A DNA stretch of 64,000 nt, from assembly GCA_029262115.1 (NCBI GenBank), contig JAJCZZ010000059.1:64501-128500 (forward strand), written 5' to 3'. Below the pieces are notes generated by a model. It did no database searches. It worked only from the letters and a program-made list of their open reading frames with translations, and was not told where the DNA came from. A program made the position numbers and the translations under genes. Shown here piece after piece: positions 46,969-54,889 of this stretch (positions are counted from its first letter, which is position 1; the number at the start of each line of letters is the position of its first letter). This stretch comes from Gemmatimonadota bacterium (GTDB taxonomy: Bacteria; Gemmatimonadota; Gemmatimonadetes; Longimicrobiales; Gaopeijiaceae).

Positions 46969-47014
46969 GCGCGCTCGGGACTCCCGAGTCTAAAGAAGGC
47001 GCGCGCTCGGGACT
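46969..47014. promoter_or_regulatory. Direct repeats with palindrome upstream of mdh
   Basis: GCGCGCTCGGGACT occurs at 46969-46982 and again at 47001-47014, 32 bp apart, about three helical turns. The first copy continues into the perfect palindrome CTCGGGA-C-TCCCGAG (46974-46988). They fill most of the 103-bp gap between moaA and mdh. They could be operator sites for the mdh-sdh genes or a terminator for moaA. Confidence 0.4.
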
Positions 47015-47029
47015 AGCCCCCGCACACCG

Positions 47030-48010
47030 CTACCCACCGGTCTGGGATAGCGCGACGAGACCGCCCGATCCCACCGCGCTCCCCTGCACGAGATGATGGC
47101 GCTCCGGCTTGACGCGCAGCGTCTCCTCGATGAGCGGAACGATGCTGCGCCCCTCCCGCAACGGATCGCGCAGGTTCGTCTGCAGGTGCCCGAAGAGGCA
47201 CGGTCGCAGATGGCCGTCGGCCGTCAACCGCATCCGGTTGCACCGATCGCAGTAGTTGTGACTCATCGGCGTGATGACACCGACCGTCCCGGGAGCACCG
47301 GGGAAGCGGTAGTAGTCGGCAGGCCCATTCCCCTTGGGGCCCTCGACCGGAGAGAGATCGGCCAGCCGCCCGAGGCGGCGCAGCGCCGCCTGGCACGAGA
47401 AGAACTGGTCGGCGCTGATGCCCAGGTTCCCGCCAGTCGGCATGACTTCGATGAAGCGCACGTGCCAGGGGCGTCGTCGTGTGATCTCGGCGAACGCCTC
47501 GATCTCGTCGTCGTTCACCCCCCGCATCAGGACCACGTTCAGCTTGATGGGCTCGAAGCCGACGCGCTCCGCCGCGTCGAGGCCGGCCATGATGCGCGGG
47601 AACGAGCCAGGCCGCCGAGCGATGTCGTCGACGCGGTCCTCGCGTAGGGAATCGAGCGAGACGTTGATGCGCCGCACGCCCGCCGTCCGAAGGGCATCGG
47701 CGTGCTCCTCCAGGAGGACCGCGTTGGTCGACAGCGACAGATCATCGATCCCGGGGACCTTCGCGAGCATCGCCACGAGATCCGGGAGGTCACGGCGGAC
47801 GAGCGGCTCCCCGCCGGTGATCCGCACGCGCCGAAGCCCCATTCCGGCCATCGTACGGACGATCTGCTCGATCTCCTCGTAGTCGAGGATCTCCGAGCGC
47901 TTCATCCACGGCAGCCCTTCCAGCGGCATGCAGTACACGCACCGGAGGTTGCACTTGTCGGTCACCGACACCCTGAGGTACTCGACCGTGCGTCCGAAGC
48001 CGTCCTTCAT
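47030..48010 (-). CDS. moaA: GTP 3',8-cyclase
   Basis: MoaA is the radical SAM enzyme that starts molybdenum cofactor synthesis from GTP. The N-terminal cluster motif is CNLRCVYC. The second cluster uses CDRCNRMRLTADGHLRPC. The protein ends in the required GG tail. With 326 residues from the ATG at 48010, which overlaps the moaE stop, it is standard. moaC is not adjacent. Confidence 0.96.
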   Translation of the reverse strand: MKDGFGRTVEYLRVSVTDKCNLRCVYCMPLEGLPWMKRSEILDYEEIEQIVRTMAGMGLRRVRITGGEPLVRRDLPDLVAMLAKVPGIDDLSLSTNAVLLEEHADALRTAGVRRINVSLDSLREDRVDDIARRPGSFPRIMAGLDAAERVGFEPIKLNVVLMRGVNDDEIEAFAEITRRRPWHVRFIEVMPTGGNLGISADQFFSCQAALRRLGRLADLSPVEGPKGNGPADYYRFPGAPGTVGVITPMSHNYCDRCNRMRLTADGHLRPCLFGHLQTNLRDPLREGRSIVPLIEETLRVKPERHHLVQGSAVGSGGLVALSQTGG

Positions 48011-48453
48011 GAGCCCTCGGCCTCCACCGGGCGGGCGGGAACGACCCCGTCCTTCCACTGGGCCTCTCCTCCGACGTACCGTTCCTTCTTCCACACGGGG
48101 AGGCGCTTCTTGATCTCTTCGATCACATAGCGCGACGCGTCGAAGGACTCGGCTCGATGCGGCGACGCCACCGCGATCGCGACACTCACGTCGCCGACCG
48201 ACAACTCGCCGTACCTGTGGACCACGGCCACGTCCGCCCCCGTCCCCCGCTCCGCGGCTTCGCGGGCGATGGCTTCGAGGACGTCGGCGGCCATTTCCTC
48301 ATAGGTGTCGTAGCGCATTCCCGCGACCGCCCGGCCCTCGTCGTGGTTGCGCACCACGCCGACGAAGAGGAGGGCGGCTCCATCTCGCTCCGAGCCAACG
48401 CGACCCAGAACCGCGGCGGGGTCGATGGGGTCGGCGGTGATGCGTGCATGCAC
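48007..48453 (-). CDS. moaE: molybdopterin synthase catalytic subunit
   Basis: MoaE inserts dithiolene sulfur into precursor Z using MoaD thiocarboxylate. Key segments are GALLFVGVVRN-type (AALLFVGVVRNHDEGR), YEEMA, VVHRYGELSVGDVSVAIAVASPHR and the catalytic lysines in KKRLPVWKKERY. A GTG at 48453 is the likely start; the adjacent TTG at 48456 is possible. It follows moaD by 6 bp and overlaps moaA by 4 bp. Confidence 0.94.
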   Translation of the reverse strand: MHARITADPIDPAAVLGRVGSERDGAALLFVGVVRNHDEGRAVAGMRYDTYEEMAADVLEAIAREAAERGTGADVAVVHRYGELSVGDVSVAIAVASPHRAESFDASRYVIEEIKKRLPVWKKERYVGGEAQWKDGVVPARPVEAEGS

Positions 48454-48459
48454 CAAGGG

Positions 48460-48711
48460 TCAGCCCCCCGCCACGGGGGGAATGAAGGCCACTTCGTCAC
48501 CGTCGCCGAGCGTGGCCGACTCTCCGACATAGGTCCGGTTCAAGGCGATGGCGGGTGAGGCTGGAAGAGCGGAGTACGGGTCGCCCAGCCCCCGAAGATG
48601 CGACACGAGCCCGGACACGGTGGTCCCGGCTGGCAGGTCGACCCGCATCTCCTTCGAGCCGACGACATCTCGGTACGCGGCAAAGAAGAGGGCCCGGACG
48701 GAAATCGTCAT
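48460..48711 (-). CDS. moaD: molybdopterin synthase sulfur carrier subunit
   Basis: This 83-residue ubiquitin-fold protein ends in GG, the site of thiocarboxylation. DEVAFIPPVAGG is the normal C-terminus. Its ATG overlaps the stop of the Spy-like gene, so its translation is coupled to the sigma-factor operon upstream. Together with moaE and moaA it gives three cofactor genes in a row. Confidence 0.93.
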   Translation of the reverse strand: MTISVRALFFAAYRDVVGSKEMRVDLPAGTTVSGLVSHLRGLGDPYSALPASPAIALNRTYVGESATLGDGDEVAFIPPVAGG

Positions 48712-49259
48712 CGAAGATGGGTGGAATCGAAGCGCGGGCTTCCGCCGGGCCGGCGTCGGCCCTCGCCTGGACGCGACGGACCACCCCTGAGACGGCGCAC
48801 CCGCTGGTTGAGTTCTTCTCGTACACCATGGAAGCGGAGGACCTGGGACGGTGTCAACAGCTGGAGCAGCGCCTCCTGCTCCCGTTTGAACAGTTCGGCT
48901 TCTCGCTCGCGGAGCGCACTCATCGCCTCGATGAGCGACCGGGCCCTGGCTTCGTCCCGACCGCCGGCCTCCAGAAAAGCGCCCACCGCCCGCCGCAGAC
49001 CCGCCTCGTCGCGGTGGAGCGCCCGCCGATCCTCCGCGAACGTTCGGAGCGTGCGTGACAGCTCCTCGGCCGCCTCCTCGGAGAGATCGAGCCGCTCGCG
49101 AATGATCTCCGCGAAACGGGCGCGGACCCGCCGCTCCAAGGCGGCGCGATCCTCATCGGACGGGCGTTGTCCGGATGGGCGCTGGGCGACTCCCGGCTGC
49201 GCGGAGCCCGCCAGCAGGAGCGATGCCAACAGGACGCCCCTCGCCGCCCGGGCCATCAT
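48708..49259 (-). CDS. Spy/CpxP-like periplasmic protein
   Basis: The 183-residue product has a signal peptide (ending SAQPGVAQ) and a charged helical body. The segment REREAELFKREQEALLQLLTPSQVLRF resembles the LTxxQ helix of Spy/CpxP envelope-stress chaperones. Arg and Gly are abundant at the C-terminus. It follows the anti-sigma gene with a 4-bp overlap, which fits a stress-induced envelope protein. Function is inferred from this context and a weak family likeness. Confidence 0.65.
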   Translation of the reverse strand: MMARAARGVLLASLLLAGSAQPGVAQRPSGQRPSDEDRAALERRVRARFAEIIRERLDLSEEAAEELSRTLRTFAEDRRALHRDEAGLRRAVGAFLEAGGRDEARARSLIEAMSALREREAELFKREQEALLQLLTPSQVLRFHGVREELNQRVRRLRGGPSRPGEGRRRPGGSPRFDSTHLR

Positions 49260-49729
49260 GCCGACCCCCCGGAGACTGCCGGGGTCAGCTCGTCCAGCAG
49301 GGCCGCCAGTTCGTCCTCGGACAGGTCGTCGAGGGCGGGGGCCCCAGCGATCTCTCCATCATCGGACATCCACGCGTCGGCCGAACCCGACTCGGTGGCG
49401 TAGATCGGCACCACAGCGGTCGGGTCGGCTTGCGCGACGACCCCGATCCCCAGAGCCACGGCCGCGACCGCTGCGGCAGCCAATCCCCACCACGGCCGCT
49501 GCTGCCTCCCCCGCCGAGTGCGCGACGCGATATGCTCACGGACGGAGTGGGCCAGTCCGCTCGGTGGAACCGCCCGACCCGCGAACAGAACCTGGACCAG
49601 TTGCGATTCCGCGGAGCAGTCGTCGCAGGTGGCGAGATGGGCATCGATCAATCCGGCCTCCGACGCCTCGAGTTCCCGACGTACCCACTCCGGTAGGAGC
49701 GAGCGGGTCGTCTCGCACGTAGCAGTCAT
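49256..49729 (-). CDS. Zinc-binding anti-sigma factor
   Basis: The 157-residue protein has the ZAS signature H31-x3-C35-x2-C38 and a single membrane segment near 80-100. The C-terminal part is acidic and extracytoplasmic. It should hold the adjacent ECF sigma factor inactive at the membrane. Overlaps of 4 bp with both neighbours couple the set. It may be cleaved by envelope-stress proteolysis, as in other ZAS systems. Confidence 0.88.
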   Translation of the reverse strand: MTATCETTRSLLPEWVRRELEASEAGLIDAHLATCDDCSAESQLVQVLFAGRAVPPSGLAHSVREHIASRTRRGRQQRPWWGLAAAAVAAVALGIGVVAQADPTAVVPIYATESGSADAWMSDDGEIAGAPALDDLSEDELAALLDELTPAVSGGSA

Positions 49730-50280
49730 GACATCAACTCCCTGAGCCGTCGAATCCCGTGAAAATAGTTCACCCGCGCCGCTCCCTCACTCGAGCCGAT
49801 CACCTCACCGATCTCCCTGAAACTGAGACCTTCGTCGATTCGCAGAGACACGGACAGACGCTGCTTCTCCGGAAGCAACTGTAGGGCCGTGCGTGCCCGC
49901 GCCGACTCCTGGGACCGGATGGCTTCCTCCTCCGGACTCGCCGCCTCGGAGGCCACGGGCTGCACCGAGTCGATCGAGCTCTCTTTCCTACGCCCTTGCC
50001 GCCGGAGCTGGCCTCGCGCTTCGTTCGCGGCAATGGTGAAGAGCCATGAACGAAACGCCGCGTCTCCACGGAAGGTGGCGATGGCCGAGTACGCCTTGAG
50101 AAACGCATCCTGGGTCACATCCTGTGCCGTGCCGACATCCGACACCATGGACAGTGCAAGCCGGTACACGCCGGCGTGATGGCGATCCACGAGTACGCCG
50201 AAGGCCCGGTCGTCCCCGGCTCGCACGCGGGCCACAAGCTCCGCATCGGGACTCTCGTCGTCCGCCCCGCGGCTCGTCAT
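49726..50280 (-). CDS. ECF RNA polymerase sigma factor
   Basis: The 184-residue sigma has region 2 (ELVARVRAGDDRAFGVLVDRHHAGVYRLAL, QDVTQDAFLKAY) and region 4 (LPEKQRLSVSLRIDEGLSFREIGEVIGSSEGAARV). An ATG at 50280 is chosen over the preceding GTG. No ribosome site precedes it. A sigma-E-like promoter ends about 7 bases upstream, which suggests a leaderless, self-regulated transcript. It heads the sigma/anti-sigma/Spy-like/moaDEA series. Confidence 0.92.
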   Translation of the reverse strand: MTSRGADDESPDAELVARVRAGDDRAFGVLVDRHHAGVYRLALSMVSDVGTAQDVTQDAFLKAYSAIATFRGDAAFRSWLFTIAANEARGQLRRQGRRKESSIDSVQPVASEAASPEEEAIRSQESARARTALQLLPEKQRLSVSLRIDEGLSFREIGEVIGSSEGAARVNYFHGIRRLRELMS

Positions 50281-50286
50281 CACACG

Positions 50287-50313
50287 TCAGACGACGTGGG
50301 GCTCGAAAACGTT
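50287..50313 (-). promoter_or_regulatory. Candidate ECF-type autoregulatory promoter
   Basis: The minus strand reads AACGTT (50313-50308), a 16-bp spacer and TCTGA (50291-50287). It resembles the sigma-E form GAACTT-N16-TCTGA. It ends seven bases from the sigma factor start codon at 50280. Self-control of ECF sigma operons is common; the match here is partial. Confidence 0.35.
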
Positions 50314-50338
50314 AAAGTCGCGAGAACGGCGGCGATCT

Positions 50339-50638
50339 TCAGTCGGGGACGTGGTCCAGCTTCGCCACGCGGCTACGCAGGTGCTTCGACGGCTTGAAGA
50401 CGGGAACCGCCCGGGACGGGACCTGGACCGCCTCGCCCGTGCGCGGATTGCGGGCCGTACGAGTCTTACGGCTCCGAACCTTGTACGTGCCGAAGCCACG
50501 GATCTCGATGTTCTCGCCTTGCGCCAGCGCCCGCTTGATGGCGTTCAAGAACCCGTCGACGACGAGCGCACAATCCTTCTTCGTGATCCCGGGCCCGATG
50601 GCCTCGGCCACCTGCTCGACGAGGTCCGCCTTGGTCAT
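50339..50638 (-). CDS. HU/IHF family DNA-binding protein
   Basis: The 99-residue protein starts MTKADLVEQVAEAIG and has the family arm segment ENIEIRGFGTYKVRSRKTRTARNPRTGE, including the conserved proline that intercalates DNA. HU and IHF subunits cannot be told apart with confidence. The ATG at 50638 follows AGGAAGG. It lies 58 bp before the ECF sigma gene. The 158 bp upstream to carA hold no other gene. Confidence 0.94.
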   Translation of the reverse strand: MTKADLVEQVAEAIGPGITKKDCALVVDGFLNAIKRALAQGENIEIRGFGTYKVRSRKTRTARNPRTGEAVQVPSRAVPVFKPSKHLRSRVAKLDHVPD

Positions 50639-50796
50639 TCCTTCCTCCGCACGGTTGCTCCCGCACCGGCCCATCCGGCGCGGTTCGATTCCGATCAGGG
50701 CGCACGGTAACCGGCACCGGACATAGCCGCAAGAACCCGTTGTCGTTGTCGGAGCGACACTTAGCGAACAGACGACGAAGTATTCGAGGCGGGGCG

Positions 50797-51909
50797 TCAG
50801 TCGTCCTTCCCCGTCTCCATCAGGGCTACGAAGTCGTCGAAGAGATACCGACTGTCGTGCGGGCCAGGAGCCGCCTCCGGATGGTACTGAACCGAGAAGA
50901 CGGGCAGCTCCTTGTGCGCCACGCCTTCTACCGTGCCGTCGTAGAGGTTCACGTGAGTCAGCCGGAGGTCGGGGGCCCCGGGGATGTGGACCCCTTCCCC
51001 TCCGCGAACCGCGAACCCGTGGTTCTGCGACGTGATCTCGACCGTCTCGTCCAGAAGCCGTTTCACCGGGTGGTTCCCACCGTGATGGCCGAACGGGAGT
51101 TTGTAGGTCGAGGCCCCGTATGCCTGCGCGATCAGCTGATGGCCGAGACAGATCCCGAAGACGGGAACGCCGGCGGTCCCGAGGGCTCGGATGGCGTCCT
51201 GCGCTTGACCGACCGCGGCGGGATCGCCGGGGCCGTTCGACACGAACAGCCCGTCCGGCTTCATGGCGATGACCTCCTGGACGGTGGTCTCAGCCGGAAC
51301 CACCGTGACCGAGCAGCCGCGCTCGGCGAGCAATTTGGGCGAGTGGGCCTTCACACCGAAGTCGAAGGCGACCACATGGAATCGTTCATCGCCCTCTGCC
51401 TCCACCCGGTACTGCTCATCCGTGGATACGCCGCACGCCAGGTCGAGGCCCTCCATCCTGGGGTGCGCTCGGATTCGGGCCCGCAGCTGCGACTCGGGCT
51501 CCGTGGTCGGCGCGATGGCCCCGCGCATGGCGCCCTTCGAGCGGATGTGCCGCGTGAGCGCCCGGGTGTCGATGTCGGCGATTCCCGTGATGCCGTTTGA
51601 ACGCAGGTAGTCCCCGAGCGTTCCCTCGGAGCGCCAGTTGGAGGCGACACGCGAGGCCTCCCGGACGATGAAGCCGGAGACCATCGGATCCGGAGACTCA
51701 CGATCCTCGGAGTTCACCCCGTAGTTGCCGATCAACGGGTACGTCATGGTCACCAACTGACCCGAGTACGAGGGGTCGGTCAGCACCTCCTGGTAGCCGG
51801 TCATGCACGTGTTGAACACGACCTCGCCGAGCGCGATCGACTCGGCGCCGAGGAGTTCTCCGTCGAAGCGACGGCCGTCTTCCAGCAACAGGTATGCGGG
51901 GATGCTCAC
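50797..51909 (-). CDS. carA: carbamoyl-phosphate synthase small subunit
   Basis: CarA supplies ammonia from glutamine for carbamoyl phosphate. From the GTG at 51909 (VSIPAYLLLEDGRRFDG) the protein has 370 residues. The class I amidotransferase triad is C254 in GICLGHQL with H343 and E345 in YHPEA. Longer in-frame starts, up to 52077, add a basic stretch foreign to the family. carB is not adjacent in this window. It is divergent from rnhA. Confidence 0.95.
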   Translation of the reverse strand: MSIPAYLLLEDGRRFDGELLGAESIALGEVVFNTCMTGYQEVLTDPSYSGQLVTMTYPLIGNYGVNSEDRESPDPMVSGFIVREASRVASNWRSEGTLGDYLRSNGITGIADIDTRALTRHIRSKGAMRGAIAPTTEPESQLRARIRAHPRMEGLDLACGVSTDEQYRVEAEGDERFHVVAFDFGVKAHSPKLLAERGCSVTVVPAETTVQEVIAMKPDGLFVSNGPGDPAAVGQAQDAIRALGTAGVPVFGICLGHQLIAQAYGASTYKLPFGHHGGNHPVKRLLDETVEITSQNHGFAVRGGEGVHIPGAPDLRLTHVNLYDGTVEGVAHKELPVFSVQYHPEAAPGPHDSRYLFDDFVALMETGKDD

Positions 51910-52100
51910 AGTGCGGGGGCTCTCCTTCGTCAAGGGGGTCCTGGGCGTCGCGCCAAACATACCGAGGACGGCCACCTTGGACAGGGGGGTATGGGGCAGC
52001 CCCACCCCACGCAGAGTCTCCCGAGCCGACCGGACGCCCTTTGTTACCTTTCGGCGCCCGGCCTCCGCGGCCCTCACGATCCACCGGCCCCACCCACCCG

Positions 52101-52661
52101 ATGCCCGACCGAATCGTCCACGTCCACGCCGATGAGTCCTGCCTCGGCAACCAGTTCAAAGATCGCGCGACACCGGGAGGGGCGGCGGGGCTCGTCGAGC
52201 TTTGGCATGCCGGCGCCTGGGAGCGGCGCGACTACTGGATTTCCGAGGCCGACACGACGAACAATCGGATGGCCATTCGCAGCGCCATCGAAGTCCTCCA
52301 CCTCCTGACCCGGAGTTGCTCTGTACGCTTCGTCTCCGACAGCCAGTATCTCGTCAAGGGCGTGGCGGAGTGGATGCCCGGGTGGAAGCGACGCGGGTGG
52401 AAGCGTAAGGCCGGCCCCATTGAAAACCTCGAACTCTGGCAGACGCTGGACCGGGAGCTCGCCCGCCACGAGGTAAGGACGGAGTGGGTGCGCGGTCATG
52501 CCGGGCACCCGCGCAACGAATACGCGAACGATCTCGCGGTCGCGGCGGCCAAGGGGCGGACCCAGTCCGGTGGCTTCGTCCCCTCGGGGTTCGACCGCTG
52601 GCTGGAGGAGCAACGCGAGAAGGGGAAGTACCTGGACTTCTTCGAGTTCGAGGGACCGTAG
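52101..52661 (+). CDS. RNase HI-like protein with altered active site
   Basis: The 186-residue protein aligns without gaps over the core to E. coli RNase HI. D11 (D10), D80 (D70) and H133 (H124) are kept. The second carboxylate, E48 in TNNRMEL, is A58 in TNNRMAI, and the fourth, D134, is N143 in the segment NEYANDLA, with D144 beside it. The loop after D11 reads ESCLGNQFKDRATPGG in place of GSCLGNPGPGG. A C-terminal tail of 35 residues follows. It may bind RNA/DNA hybrids with weak or no cleavage, or use shifted metal ligands. It is on the plus strand, divergent from carA. Confidence 0.85.
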   Translation: MPDRIVHVHADESCLGNQFKDRATPGGAAGLVELWHAGAWERRDYWISEADTTNNRMAIRSAIEVLHLLTRSCSVRFVSDSQYLVKGVAEWMPGWKRRGWKRKAGPIENLELWQTLDRELARHEVRTEWVRGHAGHPRNEYANDLAVAAAKGRTQSGGFVPSGFDRWLEEQREKGKYLDFFEFEGP

Positions 52662-52718
52662 CGCCACCCGCCCGCGCATGGTCGGCTCCGGTTCCACCGG
52701 CCGTTCTGCCGAACCCGC

Positions 52719-53369
52719 TCAGACCAGGTCGGCGTCGAAGCCCGAAGCGAACGCGGCGACAACCGCCCCCTCCGCCTCGGGACGCGAAACCTCTCGACCG
52801 AGAAGGACCTCGAGTGAGGTCACGGATCGGTCCTGGATACCGCAGGGAACGATCGTGTCGAAGTAGCTCAGGTCGGGCGCCACGTTCAAAGCGAAGCCGT
52901 GCGACGTGATCCATCCAGACGACACGCGCACACCGATGGCTGCCACCTTCCCCGCCGACGTCCAGACACCCGTGAGCCCGTCCACGCGTCGACCCTCGAC
53001 CCCCAACCGCGCGAGGGCGTCGATGAGGACGCTCTCCAGGTCCCGCAGATAGCGGTGGAGGTCCTTCCGGTCGGGCTTGAGATCGAGGATCGGGTACCCC
53101 ACCAACTGTCCGGGTCCGTGGTACGTCACGTCCCCCCCACGTCCCGCGTCATGCACGGCAATCGCCATCTCGGCGCGCCGCTCGGCGTCCGCGAGGACGT
53201 GCTCGTCCTTCGCGCCCGTGCCCAGGGTGATGACGTGCGGATGCTCCAGCAGCACGAGCGTATCCGGGATCTCCCCGGCCCGCCGCGCCACCACGAGATC
53301 GGCCTGAAGCGCCAGCCCGTCTTCGTACGCCACCGAGCCGAGGCTCTGGACCTTCAGTCGGCGGTGCAT
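52719..53369 (-). CDS. lipB: lipoyl(octanoyl) transferase
   Basis: LipB moves octanoyl groups from ACP to the lipoyl domains of 2-oxoacid dehydrogenases. The 216-residue protein has GRGGDVTYHGPGQLVGYPI, the catalytic K141 in SAGKVAAIG and C176 in IVPCGI, and HGFALNV. It follows the E2 gene by 13 bp, so it is positioned to modify the product of its own operon. lipA is not in the window. Confidence 0.96.
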   Translation of the reverse strand: MHRRLKVQSLGSVAYEDGLALQADLVVARRAGEIPDTLVLLEHPHVITLGTGAKDEHVLADAERRAEMAIAVHDAGRGGDVTYHGPGQLVGYPILDLKPDRKDLHRYLRDLESVLIDALARLGVEGRRVDGLTGVWTSAGKVAAIGVRVSSGWITSHGFALNVAPDLSYFDTIVPCGIQDRSVTSLEVLLGREVSRPEAEGAVVAAFASGFDADLV

Positions 53370-53382
53370 GGGAGGCCGCCTT

Positions 53383-54780
53383 CTAGAAGTCCTCCGGGAA
53401 CGTCTCGATGAAGTCCTTCAGCGCGGCCAAGAAGCGCGCCGCGTCGGCCCCGTCCACGATCCGGTGGTCGTATCCGAGAGAGAACAGGCAGCGCTTTCGA
53501 ATGGCCATGGAATCGCCGCCGACTTCGTCGGTGACGACGACCACGCGCTTCTCGATCGCACCGGTCCCGAGAATGGCCGCGGTCCCCTTGGGGATGATGG
53601 GCAGTCCCACCAGAGTGCCGAGCACGCCCGGGTTTGTGATCGAGAACGTCCCGCCCTGGATCTCGTCCAGAGTCAGCTTCCGGGTGCGGGCCCGACCTGC
53701 CAGGTCGATGATCCGCTTCCCGATCCCGACCAGGCTCAGGTCGTCGGCGTCCTTCACCACCGGCACGATCAGCCCGGGGTTCAGGTCGACCGCCATGCCG
53801 AGGTTCACGTTACCACGGTAGATGACGTTGTTGCCCGAGACCGTCGAGTTCACCATCGGGAAGTCGCGAATCACCCGAGACACGGCGAACGCGACGAATG
53901 CCGTGTAGCTGACCTTCGCGCCCTGCTCGGCCCACTTCTTCTTGTTGGCACCGCGGATCCGGTCGACGCGGGTGAAGTCCACTTCGATGAAGGAGTGCAC
54001 GTGGGGCGCGACCCGCTTGGCCACCACCATGTGCTCCGCCGTGATGCGGCGGATCTTGTCCATGCCCTCGACTCGGTCGGCCTCGCGGACCGGGAACTCC
54101 GGATGCTCGACCTCACGGTAGAACCGCTTCCAGAGGTCGGACGGCGCCGCCGCGGGCGCTGCTGGGGTCGCCGCCGGAGCGGCCGGCGCGGGTGCCGCCG
54201 GAGCGGCCGCGGCAGGTGCTGCGTCGGCCTTTGCGCCACCCGACTCGATGAAGTCGAGGATGTCCTGCTTGGTGACCCGACCGGCGTGGCCGGTGCCGGG
54301 TACGGACGCGATCTCGATCCCGTGCTCCTCGGCAATCTTACGAACGACCGGAGTCGAGCGGGTTCGTATCCGCTCCTCCGCCGAGTCGGGCTCGGACGAT
54401 TGGTTATCGGGGGCAGACGCTGCCGGAGCCGCTTCCGAAGGTGCCGGGGCTGCTTCCTCGGGCTCCGGCGCCTCTGCTTCCGCAGACTCAGACGTGGACG
54501 CTTCCGCTTCGGCCGGAGCGGCGGCCGCCGGAGCGCCTCCCTCCGGATCGATGAACGCGACGACCGTGCCCACCTCGACGGTCTCGCCTTCTTGAACGGA
54601 AATCTCCACCAACGTTCCGGCCGACGGCGAAGGGATCTCCGCGTCGACTTTATCCGTCGAGATCTCGAGAATCGGCTCGTCGCGCTCCACCGCGTCGCCC
54701 ACCTGCTTGAGCCACTTGGAGACGGTACCCTCAGCGATGGATTCACCCATCTGCGGCATGGGAACTTCGATGCGAGCCAC
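53383..54780 (-). CDS. 2-oxoacid dehydrogenase E2 (dihydrolipoamide acyltransferase)
   Basis: The 465-residue protein has one N-terminal lipoyl domain (lipoylated K44 in STDKVDAE), an Ala/Pro/Glu linker, an E1/E3-binding domain at about 155-195 (VRKIAEEHGIEIASVPGTGHAGRVTKQDI) and the catalytic core with H439 and D443 in DHRIVDGADA. A second Ala/Pro linker precedes the core. The architecture fits a branched-chain or 2-oxoglutarate-type E2 and the substrate is not resolved. The start is GTG after GGGAG. The E1 genes are just upstream. Confidence 0.93.
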   Translation of the reverse strand: MARIEVPMPQMGESIAEGTVSKWLKQVGDAVERDEPILEISTDKVDAEIPSPSAGTLVEISVQEGETVEVGTVVAFIDPEGGAPAAAAPAEAEASTSESAEAEAPEPEEAAPAPSEAAPAASAPDNQSSEPDSAEERIRTRSTPVVRKIAEEHGIEIASVPGTGHAGRVTKQDILDFIESGGAKADAAPAAAAPAAPAPAAPAATPAAPAAAPSDLWKRFYREVEHPEFPVREADRVEGMDKIRRITAEHMVVAKRVAPHVHSFIEVDFTRVDRIRGANKKKWAEQGAKVSYTAFVAFAVSRVIRDFPMVNSTVSGNNVIYRGNVNLGMAVDLNPGLIVPVVKDADDLSLVGIGKRIIDLAGRARTRKLTLDEIQGGTFSITNPGVLGTLVGLPIIPKGTAAILGTGAIEKRVVVVTDEVGGDSMAIRKRCLFSLGYDHRIVDGADAARFLAALKDFIETFPEDF

Positions 54781-54889
54781 GCTCGTTTCTCCCGAGATTG
54801 TCTAGGTTCTGGTTCGGTCGCGAGCCGGTACCCAAGGTCCGGTCGATCGGTCCCGCGACTCCTGATTCGACGTCGGATTCGTCCGTACG

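Noticed and set aside
50797-52077. CarA with a 56-residue N-terminal extension
   Set aside because: CarA proteins begin at the segment encoded from the GTG at 51909; the extension has no conserved sequence.
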